A program made the translations under genes and the position numbers. The notes under the pieces are model-generated. The model did not search any database. It was not told where the DNA came from and saw nothing but the letters and a program-made list of their open reading frames with translations. From Candidatus Rifleibacterium amylolyticum (GTDB taxonomy: Bacteria; Muiribacteriota; Ozemobacteria; Ozemobacterales; Ozemobacteraceae): a stretch of DNA of 64,000 nt. The stretch covers positions 1 through 64,000 of the forward strand of contig JAACJG010000005.1 in NCBI GenBank assembly GCA_009917695.1, given 5' to 3'. Below, piece after piece: positions 18,341-27,953 of the stretch (its first letter is position 1; each line of letters opens with the position of its first letter).

Positions 18341-18952
18341 ATGAGTGAAAACAGCAACCAGCCAAACGACATGTTTCCAGGGGTGATCATAGCCCTGCTA
18401 AAGGGCATTGTCTATCGCGACGAAGACCAGGGCCTCTGGCAGGCTCTGACCGACCTGCAGATGCGCGCGCGCGAGTATCTTGAAGTAATGGGCCTCGAAC
18501 TGATGCTCGACGATTCAGAAGGATACGCCTGGCTGCGCCAGCTGGCGCCGGTCGAAGGGCAAGAAGCCCTGCCAAGACTGGTTACCAGAAGACAGCTTTC
18601 TTACCCGGTCAGCCTGCTGATTGCTCTGCTGCGCCGCCGGCTGGCCGAGCACGATGCTTTTGGCGGCGAAACCCGTCTGATTCTGCCAGTCGAAGAGATT
18701 GTCGAAATGTGCCGCACTTTTTTTCCGGCCAATGCGAATGATGCACGTTTTTTTGACCAGATCGGCACGCATATCAACAAGGTTGCCGAACTTGGTTTCG
18801 TCAGAAAACTTAAAGGCAACGATCAGCAGATTGAAGTATGCCGTATCATCAGGGCTTTTGTCGATGCACAGTGGCTCAATGAATTTGACCAGCGGCTGCG
18901 CGAGTATCAGGCGAGCATAACGCCGGACGAAGCGCAGAAAGAGGGCGAATGA
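18341..18952 (+). CDS. jetB: JetB (DUF4194), MukE-like subunit of Wadjet
   Basis: A 203-residue intact frame from the ATG at 18341. The open frame extends upstream into the end of the jetA remnant, but MSENSNQPNDMFPG is where family similarity begins. Family features include ALLKGIVYRDEDQGLWQAL, YLEVMGLELMLDDSEGYAWL, and LSYPVSLLIALLRRRLAEHDA. JetB binds the JetA kleisin in the SMC-like complex that recognises and cuts circular plasmids. Its stop overlaps the jetC start (ATGATGA). Without JetA it has no known partner here. Confidence 0.9.
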   Translation: MSENSNQPNDMFPGVIIALLKGIVYRDEDQGLWQALTDLQMRAREYLEVMGLELMLDDSEGYAWLRQLAPVEGQEALPRLVTRRQLSYPVSLLIALLRRRLAEHDAFGGETRLILPVEEIVEMCRTFFPANANDARFFDQIGTHINKVAELGFVRKLKGNDQQIEVCRIIRAFVDAQWLNEFDQRLREYQASITPDEAQKEGE

Positions 18953-21900
18953 TGAATTCCCAGCCAACTCTTGAATTTGCCGCTTCTGATGAAATTGCCG
19001 GTTTCAGGCTGAAAAGGCTCGAACTTTACAACTGGGGCACTTTTCATAACCATGTCTGGTCGCTCAATCCTGAAGGCCGGAACATTCTGGTTACCGGCGA
19101 CATCGGCTCGGGCAAGTCGACTTTGATCGATGCCATTACCACCCTGCTGGTGCCGCCGGCCCGCATTACCTACAACAAGGCTACCGGAGCCGATAAAAGC
19201 GAGCGCACCCTGCGAACCTACGTTCTTGGTTATTACAAATCCGAAAGAAGCGATACCGGGTTGTCATCGAAGCCGGTGGCATTGCGCGACAACAACAGTT
19301 ACTCGGTTATTCTAGGGGTTTTCGAAAATTCAGGATTCAGTCAGACGATCACTCTGGCTCAGGTTTTCTGTTGCCGTGAAACGACAGGTCAGCCCGACAG
19401 GTTTTATGTGGTAGCTCCCCATGATCTGACGCTCAAAGAGCATTTCGCAAATTTTGGCAATGAACTGGGCAGCTTGAAAAAGAGGCTCAAAAGCAGCTGT
19501 AAAGCCGCAATTCATGATAGTTTTGCCGGTTACAGCGGTGAGTTCAAACGCCTGTTCGGCATCGGCAGCGATCAGGCACTCGAGCTTTTCAATCAGACGG
19601 TTTCGATGAAATAGGTTGGCAATCTGACCGGATTCGTGCGTGAGCACATGCTTCAGGAATTCGATGTCAGCGCGAAAATCGAACAGCTTATGCATCATTA
19701 CGATGACCTCAACCGCGCACATGAAACAGTTCTCAAAGCCAGAAGCCAGATCGAAAAACTTACGATAATAGCTGCCAGCTGTGACCGCCAGGAATCGATC
19801 AACCAGCGCATCACTGCGATGCGCCAGAACCGCGAGCAGCTGCGAAGTTTCTTTGCTTTAAAAAAGTTGGAAATGCTGCAGATTGAAGAACAAAGCCTGC
19901 AGACTCAGATTGCCGAACTGGGCGAAAAAATCGAAAGCCTCAAAACCATTGGCGGCAGGCTGCAGGGCGACAGAGATGACCTGAAACAACAGATTGCGAC
20001 TAAAGGCGGCGACCGCATCGAGCGCCTCAAAGCGCTGGTCAGCGAAAAAAATCTGGCAAAAGAAATGACACGGAAAAAAGCCGACGCCTATGGCCGCTTT
20101 GCCCGCCTGGCAGGCTTTGAAATACCCGACAACCTCGACAGCTTTCTGGCCAACCGTCGTCGTATCGATGAGCTGCTGCCGGCATGCCGCAAACGCGACG
20201 AAGAACTGCAGACCAGGTTCACCGACCAGACTATTGATTTACGCAAGCACCAGGCAGAGCATAAAAACCTGAGCGAAGAAATCGAGTCGCTCAAAAGGCG
20301 GCGCAGCAATATTCCCGGTTTACAGATTTCGATTCGCAATGCTCTATGCAGCTCGCTTGCAATCGAAGAGACGCAGCTGCCATTCGTCGGCGAACTGATT
20401 CAGGTCAGAGAAAGCGAAAAGGCCTGGGAAGGAGCCATCGAGAGGCTGCTGCACAACTTCGGGCTTTCTTTGCTGGTGCCGGACAAGCTCTATGCAAAGG
20501 TGGCCGAATGGGTCGACAAGACCGATCTGCACGGGCGCATCGTGTATTTCAGGGTCAAAGAAGAGGCTGTCGGTGTTGCCAGTGAGCTGCACCCTGATTC
20601 TCTGGTGAAAAAGCTCGAAATCAAGGCTGACTCAGAATTTTATGGCTGGCTGGAAAGAGAACTCGGCAGGCGCTTTGACTATGCCTGCTGCGAAAACATC
20701 GAGCGGTTCAGGCGTGAGCACCAGGCAATCACCCGTAACGGCCAGAGCAAAAGCGGTGGTCAACGCCACGAAAAAGACGACCGCCACAGTATTGCCGATC
20801 GTTCACGCTACGTGCTGGGCTGGAGCAACGAAGCGAAGATCAGGGCACTGGCAGCTGATCTGAAGCGTGTTAACACGAAGATCGATGCAATATCCTCTTC
20901 GTTGGCGGCTTTGCAAAAAGAGAGAATCAACAATCAGAACACTAAAAGTGCTTATGAAAGCATGCTTGTCTACGAGCACTTTTCAGATATCGACTGGCAA
21001 CAGATCGCCCGTGAAATTGCCGACCTCGACAAAGAACGTCAGCAGCTTGAAGAATCGTCAGACACTCTCAAGCAGCTTTCCATCAAACTGCAGGAGACCG
21101 AAGGGAAAATCGCCAGCAATCAGGATAAGCTCGACGCAGCCAGCAATACCCGTTCGAAGAGCGAAGAAAGACAGAGTATCAACAAACAGAAAATTGAAGA
21201 TACCTCGGCGATTGTCGAAGCGGTGCCCCAGCAGGAGCGCCCCGAACTTTGCGCGAGAATCGGGCAGTTATGTGAAGAACTGAAACCCGGCGAAACCCTG
21301 ACCCTGCGCAATTGCGAAAGCTTTGAAGGCGCCTTGCGCGAGCATCTGCAGAGCCGCATCGACAGCGATGCCCGCCGCCTCAAAACAGTTGAAGAGCAGA
21401 TCGTGCAGCTGATGCAGGATTACCGCCGTGATTACCCGGTAGAAACCCAGGAATTCGATGCACGGGTCGAAGCTGCCGGTGAATACCGCGAGATTTTGCG
21501 TAAACTGGTCGAAGACTCGTTGCCCGCTTTTGAAGAGCGTTTCAAGAAACTGCTGAACGAAAATACCATCAATGAAATCGCCAATTTTAACACCCAGCTG
21601 AATCTCGAATGTCAGAATATCAAAGAGCGTATCGGCAAAATCAATCATTCGCTGGCGCAGATTGAATACAACCCGGGTCGTTACATCAGACTCGAAGATC
21701 AGCAGGCTCCTGACGCCGATATCAGGGACTTCAAACAGGAACTGCGCGCCTGCACCGAGGGAACTCTCACCGGAAATGAAGATGAGCACTACGCCGAAGG
21801 CAAGTTCATGCGCGTCAAAGCTATTATTGAACGTTTCAGAGGGCGCGAAGGCCTGGCAGATTCAGATCTGCGCTGGCGACGCAAGGTAACCGACGTTCGC

Positions 21901-22323
21901 AACTGGTTCGTTTTTGCGGCTTCAGAGCGCTGGAACGAGGATAACACCGAATATGAGCATTATACCGACTCTGGCGGCAAATCGGGCGGCCAGAAAGAAA
22001 AGCTGGCCTACACCGTTCTTGCGGCAAGCCTGGCTTATCAGTTCGGGCTCGAACGCGGCGTCGTGCGTTCACGCAGCTTTCGCTTCGTGGTTATCGACGA
22101 GGCTTTTAGCCGCGGTTCTGAAGAATCGACCCGCTATGGCCTCGAGCTGTTCAGACAAATGAACCTGCAGCTGCTGGTAGTGACACCTTTGCAGAAAATT
22201 CACATAATCGAGCCCTACGTCGAAAGTGTCGGCTTTGTTTATGGCAACGACAGCCGTGAATCGATGCTGCGCAATCTGACCATTGCTGAATATCGCGAAG
22301 AACGTGAGGCCCGGGCCAGATGA
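18949..22323 (+). pseudogene. jetC: jetC (MukB-like SMC ATPase of Wadjet) interrupted by an in-frame amber codon
   Basis: The reconstructed protein is about 1124 residues, normal for JetC. The N-terminal piece (18949-19614) holds the ATPase start with Walker A GDIGSGKST (50-58). Coding stops at TAG 19612-19614 after NQTVSMK. The same frame continues without a shift as VGNLTGFVREHMLQEF, the expected next segment, where the family usually has Ser at the stop position. The second piece (open from 19615; GTG at 19636) carries long coiled-coil arms, a globular hinge-like middle, the SGGQKEKLAYTVLAASLAYQ signature, and Walker B FRFVVIDEAFSRGSEES. Every other feature is preserved, so the nonsense change looks recent. 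Both halves could still be made separately if reinitiation occurs. Confidence 0.9.
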
Positions 22324-23504
22324 CGAACTGGACAAGCATTTGTGAGGTTAAGGCTCGACTCCAGAAAGACTGGGAAAAAGGCCGGTTCTTGCGGGCATAT
22401 CTGACTGGCGAAGATCTTTTTCCGCTGCGCATCAGTCTCAAACACCCATCAGGCAGCAAGCTCAACGAAAATTTTGCTGAGGTAAGAATCTGGGCAGAAA
22501 CTCTCGTAAACGAACTGCCGGGCCAGGGCCAGGCCGGCATAACCCTGGAATATCAGGAAGTCGTGAATCGGGTGGTAGGCCGCAACCAGATTCCTGTTGC
22601 AGTACAGGTTGCCGACCTGCCGGCGCTGCTCAGGTACATAAAATGCGAGACGTCTTTTAAGAAGTTCGAGAGCGCCTGCCGCCAGGTTCTTTCTCTTTTT
22701 GCAGAATTGCGCGAATGGCTTGCCGCGAATCCGTTCACGGTAATCGAGAACAGCGAAAACTGGTCAAGACTTCTGTCTGTCTGCAGCTGGCTGCTGGCGC
22801 ACCCGAAACCAGAAATCTACCTGCGCCAGCTCGACCTGCCCGGCATAGATACCAAATTTATCGAAACTCACAGAAAAGTGCTGAGCGAGCTGCTCGATAC
22901 TGTTTTGCCGCCAGAGTCGATAAATGCCGGCGCACGAGGCGTTTCGGGTTTTGAGGCCCGCTATGGTTTCTACACCAGGCCGGTGCAGGTTCGCTTCAGG
23001 ATTCTCGATGCCAGCATGGCGATAGCAGGATTGACCGACCTGCAGATTAGAATAGACGAGTTTGCGCGGCTGCAATTGCCGCTGCAAAAGGTTTTTGTAA
23101 CGGAAAATGAAATCAACGGGCTGGTTTTTCCAGAGGTTGCCGGTGCCATAGTGATTTTCGGCCTGGGTTACGGGCTTGACCGACTGTCTGGAATCGACTG
23201 GCTGAAGCAACTCAATATCATCTACTGGGGCGACATCGACACACACGGCTTTGCGATGCTCGACCAGATGCGCAGCTATTTTTCTCAGACTAAATCGATG
23301 CTGATGAATCGCGATACCCTGCTGTCCCACCGCCAGTTCTGGGGTTTCGAACCTAAACAGACCGCCCGGGAACTGCCAAGGTTGGATGCCACCGAATCTG
23401 CGCTCTACCAGGATCTTCTCACCGGCACCTGCGCCCCATCTCTACGCCTCGAGCAGGAAAGAATTTCTTACAGCATAGTTCTGAATACTATTCGTCAGTC
23501 ATGA
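22320..23504 (+). CDS. jetD: JetD (DUF3322/DUF2220), Toprim-like nuclease subunit of Wadjet
   Basis: A 394-residue intact gene whose ATG overlaps the jetC stop by 4 bases. The N-terminal DUF3322 region opens with SICEVKARLQKDWEKG. The C-terminal DUF2220 Toprim-like core shows VTENEINGLVFPEV (the metal-binding Glu) and IIYWGDIDTHGFAMLDQMR (the Asp-x-Asp pair), as in topoisomerase VI-type and JetD nucleases. In type I Wadjet, JetD cleaves the DNA loop extruded by JetABC. With jetA deleted and jetC interrupted it is an orphan effector here. Its open frame is intact and its residues canonical, so silent or alternative roles cannot be excluded. Confidence 0.9.
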   Translation: MTNWTSICEVKARLQKDWEKGRFLRAYLTGEDLFPLRISLKHPSGSKLNENFAEVRIWAETLVNELPGQGQAGITLEYQEVVNRVVGRNQIPVAVQVADLPALLRYIKCETSFKKFESACRQVLSLFAELREWLAANPFTVIENSENWSRLLSVCSWLLAHPKPEIYLRQLDLPGIDTKFIETHRKVLSELLDTVLPPESINAGARGVSGFEARYGFYTRPVQVRFRILDASMAIAGLTDLQIRIDEFARLQLPLQKVFVTENEINGLVFPEVAGAIVIFGLGYGLDRLSGIDWLKQLNIIYWGDIDTHGFAMLDQMRSYFSQTKSMLMNRDTLLSHRQFWGFEPKQTARELPRLDATESALYQDLLTGTCAPSLRLEQERISYSIVLNTIRQS

Positions 23505-23668
23505 TACCAACGTCATTATCACAAATGATTGATTCAGGGTTTTGCTCTTCGCATGTAAATTTTAGCCCACAACCCAGCAAACTTGCTTCTTAACTCGACT
23601 GCATTTATATTTTGGTTAGATGCGTTTTGTACGCTTACCGGGCATAGCATGTCAGCAAGGGAAATCGC

Positions 23669-23914
23669 ATGAAAACTAGATCTGAACCTGTCAACTTTTA
23701 CTCTGGCGCAAAAACTTCAACTGCTTGAAACCCTGTGGGATGACATTTGCAGAGAAGGCAACATCGATTCGCCAGAATGGCACGATTCGGTTTTAAAAGA
23801 CCGTCAGAAAGCCTGTGATGAAGGCAAGATCACAGCCTCCAACTGGCAGCAGGCGAAGAAAAGAATCAAAAAAAGTCTCGGATGCGATTAGAAATCCTCA
23901 CCACCGCTCAAAAC
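23669..23914 (+). pseudogene. Toxin-antitoxin remnant 2 (near-complete antitoxin with frameshifted start, toxin 5' end)
   Basis: From 23672 to 23891 one frame reads KLDLNLSTFTLAQKLQLLETL, then WDDICREGNIDSPEW, and ends KKSLGCD-stop. This is the TIGR02574/PF09720 antitoxin pattern. The only nearby ATG (23669) is one base out of that frame, so the start is broken. The toxin ATG (23882) overlaps the antitoxin stop, as in intact ParE/RelE-type operons, and reads MRLEILTTAQN before similarity ends about 12 codons in. No toxin body follows. It shares its 3' part with remnant 1. Confidence 0.75.
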
Positions 23915-23989
23915 ATCGTGATGAGATCAACCGCACGCCGGCCAGGAACGCCAGCTGGGGTTACTGACCGACATGCAGGTTGAGAATAA

Positions 23990-26900
23990 TCACCACTTGA
24001 AGAACTTTTTGATTGCTCCGCCAACCGAGTTAGCCAGCGCGCTGGCCCCCGTCAGGGCTTTTTCGCCAAAATTCTTCAATTTTTCTCCGGCATCTTTACC
24101 AAAGTTGTTGATCTCTACAACCGCTGAAGTCACCAGAGCCGTCGTCTCCTCATATGTCTTTACACCTGCTTCTGCTATCTCTTCCCCAATACCGACAGCA
24201 GTATTGGTATAATTCGTTACCACTCCTGCCAGGGCTTCAGCGAATTTTTTGGCCAGAGAACCAGTTTCGGCTGCGACCTTTTCTGCTATTTTTACGGCAA
24301 TATCGCTGATCAGCTCTGACGACAATTTCAGATTGGTTAAACTCAGCTCAGTGCTTTTGCCGGCTATTTTGAGCTTGACAGTTAAGCCGGGAATATTTTT
24401 ACCCGCTGCTATTTCAGCGAGTGACCAACCCTTTACTTCAGCACTTTCGATTGTCACCAGCGTGCGACTGAAGGCCGAGGCCAGATCACCAAGTCCCGGC
24501 ATTTTTTTAACTTCACCGATAACTCTGGTCTGCAGCGCATTCAAAAAGCCGGTATCGACAAAGCCCGACATCGACAGATCAGACGGAGGCAGAAAACTCT
24601 TTGCCTTAAGTTCACCTTTGCCAAGCAAAGTAACCGGCAGCACGCCTGCCAGATTACCAGACAGCGTGACCTGAGACGATTTACCCAGATTCTGCAGATA
24701 ATCGAGACTGTTACCGGCAATTTTTACACTGGCAATGATTGAACAGCTGTTACCAGCGCTGCTGTGCTCGATAACCAGAACCGGGCCGCCCTTCGAATCT
24801 TTGCCAACAAGCGGCGCCGACAGTGTTAACGGCCCAATCTTCTGCTCCGTCATGTTGGCCCTGGCCGTGGTCTTACCATCTGGTGAGAACAATACCTCCA
24901 GCTTTCCGAGCGAATTGGAAAAAATGAAAATATCGCCGCTCAAACGGGTGCCAGTTTCGAGATCGAGATTCTCAACCGTCTCTTTTGCCACCATGAAACC
25001 GGCGTTTTCGACCTTGATCGAATTAAACGGAAACGCATTTGCCGGCAGAGCAGGCAAAGATTTGCCAGTCGCATTTTTGCAGAAGAAATCAGCTATCTTG
25101 AAAATTTCACCCCAGGAAACCTCGCCAAGCTCGCCCTTCATGCCGGCAAGACCAGGTTTGGCTGGGTCGTAGGCAGCAAGCATCCTGACATCGCCATTCA
25201 AGCCGATGCTCATCTCGCCCGAGACATACAGCACCGGCGCCAGCTTATCGGGCTTTTTGGCATCAAAAGCGATATTGCCGCCAAAACCTATTTTTTTGAA
25301 CGTCAGGCCGGAAATACCCAGCGGGTTCTTCCATTCTCCCTTAATCAAGGCGCGCAACAGCACACCTTTGCTTTTCGTATCTTTTAATGGAATATCAACA
25401 GCCAGATCGAACTTGAGCACCAGATCGCCGCTGATCTTGATTCTGAGATCAGCAAGCAATACCAGGTATTCAGTATTTACTTCGAAACGCGGGTTTTCAA
25501 GGCCAAGAAATTTCGTTACCAGCTCAGCATATTGCAACAGCTCCTTGCTGACTTTGCTGGCAACTTTGTCAAATTCAGAATGCAGCGTTTTAGTCGTTTC
25601 TTCGATCTTTTTTACCGGTGCTGTGCTGCTGACAACCGGACACCCAGACGCAATCTGTTTAACCAGATCCAGCTTGCCCAGACCGAGGTCGGGAACAGTC
25701 GGAAGCACAAAGGGATCGCCACCTCTGGCTGTTGTCGATGACGGTTCAGCCAGTCCGCTGTTGCCCTTTAAAAAGTCGCTTCTGGCTTCTTTCATTATTT
25801 CTTCGCGGTTTTTTTCAAGATACAGAGCGGTAACGCCATCGATTATTTCTTTGCGAACATCTTCTATACTTTTTCCGGCTATTACCCAGGGCTCAACCAT
25901 AGGCAAAGGCACCAGATTAATGGCATCGATATTGCCGCCGCTGCGCACTTCCAGACCCTGAAAAACGCTCTCAAAACCACCAAGAGTATAGGGCCCGCCA
26001 CCGCGGCCGCCGGTAAGAGCGCTTTCATACATTGTTTTTGGATCAAGGCGCCGACCGTTAAATTTCATGAATTGGACCCTCAGGCTGTCGACAAGCGCAC
26101 CTGAGTTGCCGGTGAGACCTGATACGGCATATCCGGGCCTGGCGATAAATGAAAAATCTTTGCCACCGCTGCCACCGTTGCTTGCACCATCTTTTGTCTT
26201 TTTTGGATCAGAAAAACTTCTGTAAACAGGAGTTATTGCATCGAGAACCGAGCCGGAGCGGCCCTTTATTCCAGCCAGATACCAGTCATCACCAGGCGAA
26301 AGCTCAGTGTGACCGCCGCCGCCGGCGCCGCCAATCGAAGCGTCATTATACCAGCCGGCAAGAAAAGTACCGGCCGGAAACCCAAATTCGTCGTCGCTCT
26401 CGCGAGCTACCACAAACAGAGAGAGCGGTTTTTCGGCCCCTGAGCCCTTGTCGTTCCAGATTGGCCTGGTTGAACGGCCCGAGCGCACGTGGCTCTTGTG
26501 TACACAACGAAAATCTTTAATTGACGGCACCGTTTCCGGCTTCTTGAAGTCGCGGGTTACAACAAATCCCAGACTGACATAGCCCTCGGGCGGAACCGGC
26601 AGCCATATCGAGACTTTCTGCCCTTTGTTCGATTTTTTGTTATTCCAGATTTCTTCGTATTTAACCGGTTTTGCCAGCCTGTCACCGCCTGGTTCATCAC
26701 ATATAATCATGGTTGAATAGGTCGGTGAGCTTTTGCCGAAGGAAACTGCGTCACCAACAAACACCCAGCCTTTTGGCAGTTTCGGCCGATAAATTGAAAT
26801 TTCGCTGTCGACGCCGAGATTGGCGCTGTTCCATTCGGTGGTATAATCGCTGACATAACCGCAACGCAAGCCGCCTTTTGCGACAATGGGAACAAAACTC

Positions 26901-27853
26901 AGCTCATCTTTATCCGGAAGTATTTTAAGAACCAGTGCCACGGGCACCTCGCTGTCAGCAGTCGGCAAAGCACCTTTCATTCTGACAAATCTGCCATCAG
27001 CGGTTCTGAGATAAACTACTTCGCCTTCACCATCGTAGATTTGAAATGTCTCAAGCCCGCCCCAGCTATCTGCTGAAGCCTGTAGCTCAGAATTACTGTC
27101 AACAGTAAGCCATTTGCCGTTATCTGACTTAAAACCAAAGTTTATGCCGTCATTGGTGACAAGACGAAAGCGTTCCCAGATTCCGGCTTTGGCAGAGTCC
27201 GCGCTGATTTTGCAATCTTTGTCCTGACTTACCGAAAAATACTTACCACCCTGCCCTGACAATATTCCGACGACACTGCCATCAGACAAAGTCCGCTGCG
27301 TGTTCGCTGCGGCCGGCATGATTTTAATTTTCTCCCAGGCATCTATTACATTAGCGGCAAAGACGGTATCACCGCTGGGATTAATTGTGAGATACCTGTC
27401 ATTGGCACCTTTAAGACTGATTGTGTTGTCTTTGTTGATGGTTACTTCAAATTGTTCCCAGCCGAGCATGCGATTTGCAGTTTGCAAAGGCGCACCATTT
27501 ACATCCAGTCTGGCTGAGGCATAATTTCCATGCACTCCAAAGAAAGCTACCCGATTTTTGCCAAGTTCAATTACTCTGATTTTTTCCCAGTCTTTTGCCG
27601 CAGCAGCTACGGCTTTAACATTGCCAGACTTGTCGAAACTCAAATATTTGCCATTGCTGGCCTTCAAATTGACGTAACAGCCATTTTTGATCAGATCGGC
27701 CGGGGCAGGCATTTTTGCATCGGCAACTTTTCTGGCCACTTTCTTAACACTTCTTTCAGCAACGCGCAAAGCATCGCGAAACATCGATCCGGAAAAAAGA
27801 ACACCCGTCTGACATAGAAAAACTGCGACCAAAAGTGAATAACGGATTCGCAT
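23990..27853 (-). CDS. Very large secreted lectin-like protein: fascin-like trefoils + Vps62 + jacalin-like domains
   Basis: A 1287-residue exported protein with a signal peptide at about 1-22 and AAGGAGG upstream of the ATG. Residues 57-300 contain two fascin/beta-trefoil-like blocks, seen as repeated GKYLSFDKSGNV, DRYLTINPSGDTVFAA, GKYFSVSQDKDCKISAD and GKWLTVDSNSELQASAD units. About 330-500 resembles a Vps62/DUF946 domain (SDYTTEWNSA, WVFVGDAVSFG, WLPVPPEGYVSLGFVV). About 510-660 has jacalin-lectin character (GGGGHTELSPGDDWYLAGI, GNSGALVDSLRV, GGRGGGPYTLGG). The C-terminal 550 residues are repetitive beta/amphipathic sequence of unknown fold, with DIPLKDTKSKGVLLRALIKG-type stretches and an Ala-rich end. 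It is probably a surface or periplasmic carbohydrate-binding protein; the overall function is unknown. Confidence 0.8.
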   Translation of the reverse strand: MRIRYSLLVAVFLCQTGVLFSGSMFRDALRVAERSVKKVARKVADAKMPAPADLIKNGCYVNLKASNGKYLSFDKSGNVKAVAAAAKDWEKIRVIELGKNRVAFFGVHGNYASARLDVNGAPLQTANRMLGWEQFEVTINKDNTISLKGANDRYLTINPSGDTVFAANVIDAWEKIKIMPAAANTQRTLSDGSVVGILSGQGGKYFSVSQDKDCKISADSAKAGIWERFRLVTNDGINFGFKSDNGKWLTVDSNSELQASADSWGGLETFQIYDGEGEVVYLRTADGRFVRMKGALPTADSEVPVALVLKILPDKDELSFVPIVAKGGLRCGYVSDYTTEWNSANLGVDSEISIYRPKLPKGWVFVGDAVSFGKSSPTYSTMIICDEPGGDRLAKPVKYEEIWNNKKSNKGQKVSIWLPVPPEGYVSLGFVVTRDFKKPETVPSIKDFRCVHKSHVRSGRSTRPIWNDKGSGAEKPLSLFVVARESDDEFGFPAGTFLAGWYNDASIGGAGGGGHTELSPGDDWYLAGIKGRSGSVLDAITPVYRSFSDPKKTKDGASNGGSGGKDFSFIARPGYAVSGLTGNSGALVDSLRVQFMKFNGRRLDPKTMYESALTGGRGGGPYTLGGFESVFQGLEVRSGGNIDAINLVPLPMVEPWVIAGKSIEDVRKEIIDGVTALYLEKNREEIMKEARSDFLKGNSGLAEPSSTTARGGDPFVLPTVPDLGLGKLDLVKQIASGCPVVSSTAPVKKIEETTKTLHSEFDKVASKVSKELLQYAELVTKFLGLENPRFEVNTEYLVLLADLRIKISGDLVLKFDLAVDIPLKDTKSKGVLLRALIKGEWKNPLGISGLTFKKIGFGGNIAFDAKKPDKLAPVLYVSGEMSIGLNGDVRMLAAYDPAKPGLAGMKGELGEVSWGEIFKIADFFCKNATGKSLPALPANAFPFNSIKVENAGFMVAKETVENLDLETGTRLSGDIFIFSNSLGKLEVLFSPDGKTTARANMTEQKIGPLTLSAPLVGKDSKGGPVLVIEHSSAGNSCSIIASVKIAGNSLDYLQNLGKSSQVTLSGNLAGVLPVTLLGKGELKAKSFLPPSDLSMSGFVDTGFLNALQTRVIGEVKKMPGLGDLASAFSRTLVTIESAEVKGWSLAEIAAGKNIPGLTVKLKIAGKSTELSLTNLKLSSELISDIAVKIAEKVAAETGSLAKKFAEALAGVVTNYTNTAVGIGEEIAEAGVKTYEETTALVTSAVVEINNFGKDAGEKLKNFGEKALTGASALANSVGGAIKKFFKW

Positions 27854-27875
27854 CCGATCCTCCTTAAGTTTTGCT

Positions 27876-27900
27876 GCCGATTAATACAGCTGTTATCGGC
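27876..27900. promoter_or_regulatory. Imperfect palindrome in the leader of the lectin-like gene
   Basis: GCCGAT and ATCGGC flank a CAGCTG centre (25 bases, slightly asymmetric arms). It lies 12 bases upstream of the ribosome-binding site of the 27853 gene, where a repressor or RNA hairpin could act. There is no direct evidence of binding. Confidence 0.4.
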
Positions 27901-27953
27901 GCTTTAAATTACAATACAATTTTTGCCAAAAATCCGCCGGCAAGAGCAGCCAT

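Noticed and set aside
16608-23504. A reassigned TAG or TAA codon to explain the in-frame stops.
   Set aside because: TAG and TAA end many intact genes in the window (for example 133-2466, 14959-15501 and 36030's upstream gene), and no suppressor tRNA is visible; the DUF1016 gene also has a frameshift and a lost catalytic residue, which recoding cannot explain.
16296-23914. A prophage or integrative element carrying the defence genes.
   Set aside because: No integrase, recombinase, transposase or phage structural gene lies in the segment; only the flanking TA repeats suggest mobility.
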